64,000 nucleotides of DNA, from contig JAYGXS010000003.1 in the NCBI GenBank assembly GCA_036362985.1, positions 35,838,656-35,902,655 on the forward strand. Reading direction: 5' to 3'. The position numbers and the translations under genes are program-made. Below are positions 60,701 through 63,700 of the stretch, piece after piece (within the stretch, counting starts at the first letter, position 1; every line of letters starts with the position of its first letter). This DNA is from Ligula intestinalis. Lineage: Eukaryota > Platyhelminthes > Cestoda > Diphyllobothriidea > Diphyllobothriidae. The notes under the pieces are model-generated. The model did no database searches. It was not told the origin of the DNA and saw only the letters and a list, made by a program, of their open reading frames with translations.

Positions 60701-63700
60701 AGTGACGGTGCTTCAACCACTTCTTGCGGTCGCGAATAAAGGGTTTACTTAGTGTGCTGCTAGACGGCGGATCAGCAGGCAGAAATTATAGAGACATTGT
60801 TGTTGCCGTCATGCGGTCATTCGGTGTTGCCCACACAGGTAATGCGTGGTTCTCCTGTTTCGAGAGGCCGTTCGTCAAACCCGGTCTGGCGGAAAGTTTG
60901 CATGGACTGTTTTGATGCAGAATAACATGGAAGGTTAAGTCTGATATCGCGACTTCTCAAAAGCCAGAGTCTTTAGACAGTCAGTAAGAGTGCCCTTGTA
61001 CTAAGGAAGATTGTGCATCATTAGACTTTTGACACCAGTATCGAGAAAAGTTCGTTCATCTCATGCAGCATCCGATACCATGAAACCGTGTCCGGTTGAA
61101 TAGTCCAGCTTGCATATTAGTGACCTGCACCACCAGACCGGGGCGTTGAATTATATCACATCTAGCGTAGGCTGTGTATGTGTTGCAATATTGCAATTTA
61201 AAACTCAAATGCAGTTACTAGGAATATATGTAACAGTACCGTCAGCGAGCATTTAGATGTATACTGAGTCCCTTAAACAGGCCACATGGTAGACATTTGC
61301 TTCATAAGTGCGTTGTAGGCATTATTGTGCATGCGTAACCATTAAAAAAGTCAATATATGGAAGGATGTGGTGAAACGCCTATATGTGGGTCCCAGCCGC
61401 GTCAACCACCTGCGCCATCTTCCGCCTCGGGTATCCTTGGCTTGGTCATGACAACGAGCTCGAGTAAGTGAGAAGAAGAAAGGAATGCGGTGGAAGTTTA
61501 TTATCACGTGCAATTCATTTTTCCTGCACCCACTATGCTCTGGAGTACGCGGTGTAAGGAGGGTCGGACCATCAGATATATTTTGAAACAATTATAATGC
61601 CATACGTCAGCTTATTGTGCCTTGATAGCAGCTTCAGTGCTGTCTGCGACTGTGTATTCTGCACATCTGACAGTCCACTTAACTTGCGGTTAGTTTTTCA
61701 TGAAAAAGAAACTTCACTATCCAATAACAGTGGAGACTTGGGTAAACGGCACCTTTTCTGACAACGAGTAAATTCGTCTTACGCATGAGTCGAAATTTGA
61801 AAGCCTCATTTAAAATGACTACCATTTTTTTAAAACTATGAGGGACAAAAGTTTCGGGCGTTTCTTGCGTCTGTAGTGTAGGTTTACCTTCCTGTAACGT
61901 TTTGGATCTTCTGGTAACATCCACTTTTTCAAAAAGAAAGCCAATTAATGTCAGAAATTTCAGCAAATCGGTAAATCGAAAGCACTTAGGCGGGGGATCA
62001 AGGAGGTCCTTGGCGCAGAATCGTTGTGCGCTCTAACGGAATCTGAATTTACGCCAAAAAGCTACCCCCAATTGCAGTTCTTTTGACAGAAGTCTAGACA
62101 TAAAATCCCTGGAGTAGAAAAATAGTAAATGCTCTTTGGGGTGGCTTTTCAAAGAGAGTGCAGACTAATTCGATTAACTTTAGATGGAGTCTTTCGATAT
62201 CATGGCCGAGGCTATTTGAGCGCGAATGTGGTCCCGAATACCACATATGTGAGAGAAAGGAAGGAATGGAGTTGAAAGGACTCTCAGATAATAGGGTCTC
62301 TTCCATTGTTGTGGTGCTTTTTTGTTGAAAAGAAAGCGGAATATTTCAACTGACGTTTCTTTCTTTACCTTAGAAAGTTACTTATCTTGCTGTACTAGTC
62401 AGAGGCTTTCTGATTTCCTCTCCCCCTGTTTTATACCAATTATGATTTCACTGGGGGCAAGCAATGCAGTAACCTAACTAAGCATAGACTAGATTAAGCA
62501 CAGACTAGAAAAAAAATCGCATTTCCATTTAGAATCTCACGATCGCTCGACTGAATCGCTCTTACACTGCAGAAGCTGTTAGCGGCATCTCACAGCTAGA
62601 GAAAAAAATAGTTTTCGTAAATGATTACGGCCACATGATCATTATTTACCATTCATGTGTGGTATAAGGCACACTCTGACCTGCCTTTTGGCACAGATAA
62701 AGAGGTAAAGTGACCTATGCGAAGCGCTTCGCGCCCTATCTATCTCCTTCCTACACAAATCAAGAGGCGATTGAGTTCATCTATTCATGAGCTGAGTTCA
62801 CTGTATAATCTGACTGTTGCCATGAAGTTTCTCAGATTTTATAAACTAATTATTCATGTTACTTTGAAAAGAGGCTCACTGATTCTAGCCTATGTGCATG
62901 CGGACATGTCTCACCCGAGAGGATAAGTAGTAAAGGAGTCAATCAAAGAGGTGTGCGTACCGATTATAAGCATCGCGTAGGGCTAGTTCGTAGGCGTGCT
63001 CTGATTGGCCCAGGGCCTCCCAGGCCTTTTCCAGAGTCGTCAGTTGGAGGTCCGCTTTAGTTGGCATGTAAGGACGTGCTCGTAACTCCTTGGTTAGCAG
63101 GTCGATTTTAAAGAGAAGTTCTTCAAGCCTCGCTCCTTCTTCGGATCTTTGAAGTGGCCAAACAGGAGTAAATAAGGACCCACATATACGTAAACTTGTC
63201 ATTTGCATGTATACTATCAAAATGCTGGGCTGAAGTCCCATTATCGCGTGGCTAGAGAGCCTGCTCTTACTTCTGGAGTATTTTGACTGCGCTCTGTTTC
63301 TTGTAAAAATATTCACTTTCTTTTTAAGCATTTCAATGTTATGAAAGCCACTTAAACCTTGATTTTCTAACTCTCTGCAAGGCAAAATGTGAGAGGTCCC
63401 TGAAAAATGTTGTCTAAGTTTTGGGTATGATCCCAATAACTCTTATTTCGGCTGAACGTCTAGTGAGGAAAACTACGGCAGGTTGGCCAAGTATTCGGTC
63501 CTTAGTTTTATACAATCTTCAACAACCAATAGCGATCACTGATCTAGGTAAACTCTATGATCTCTCATCTGAGTATAAAGAGCAGTAAGATACATTGGAT
63601 GGGGACGTTACTTCTGAGCTTTTTCTCCTCTTCTGTATTGCGTAAATTGGTTAATGAGCTGACTGAGCTCCTTGGTGCTTGGTGGCAGCCTTTTGATGGA

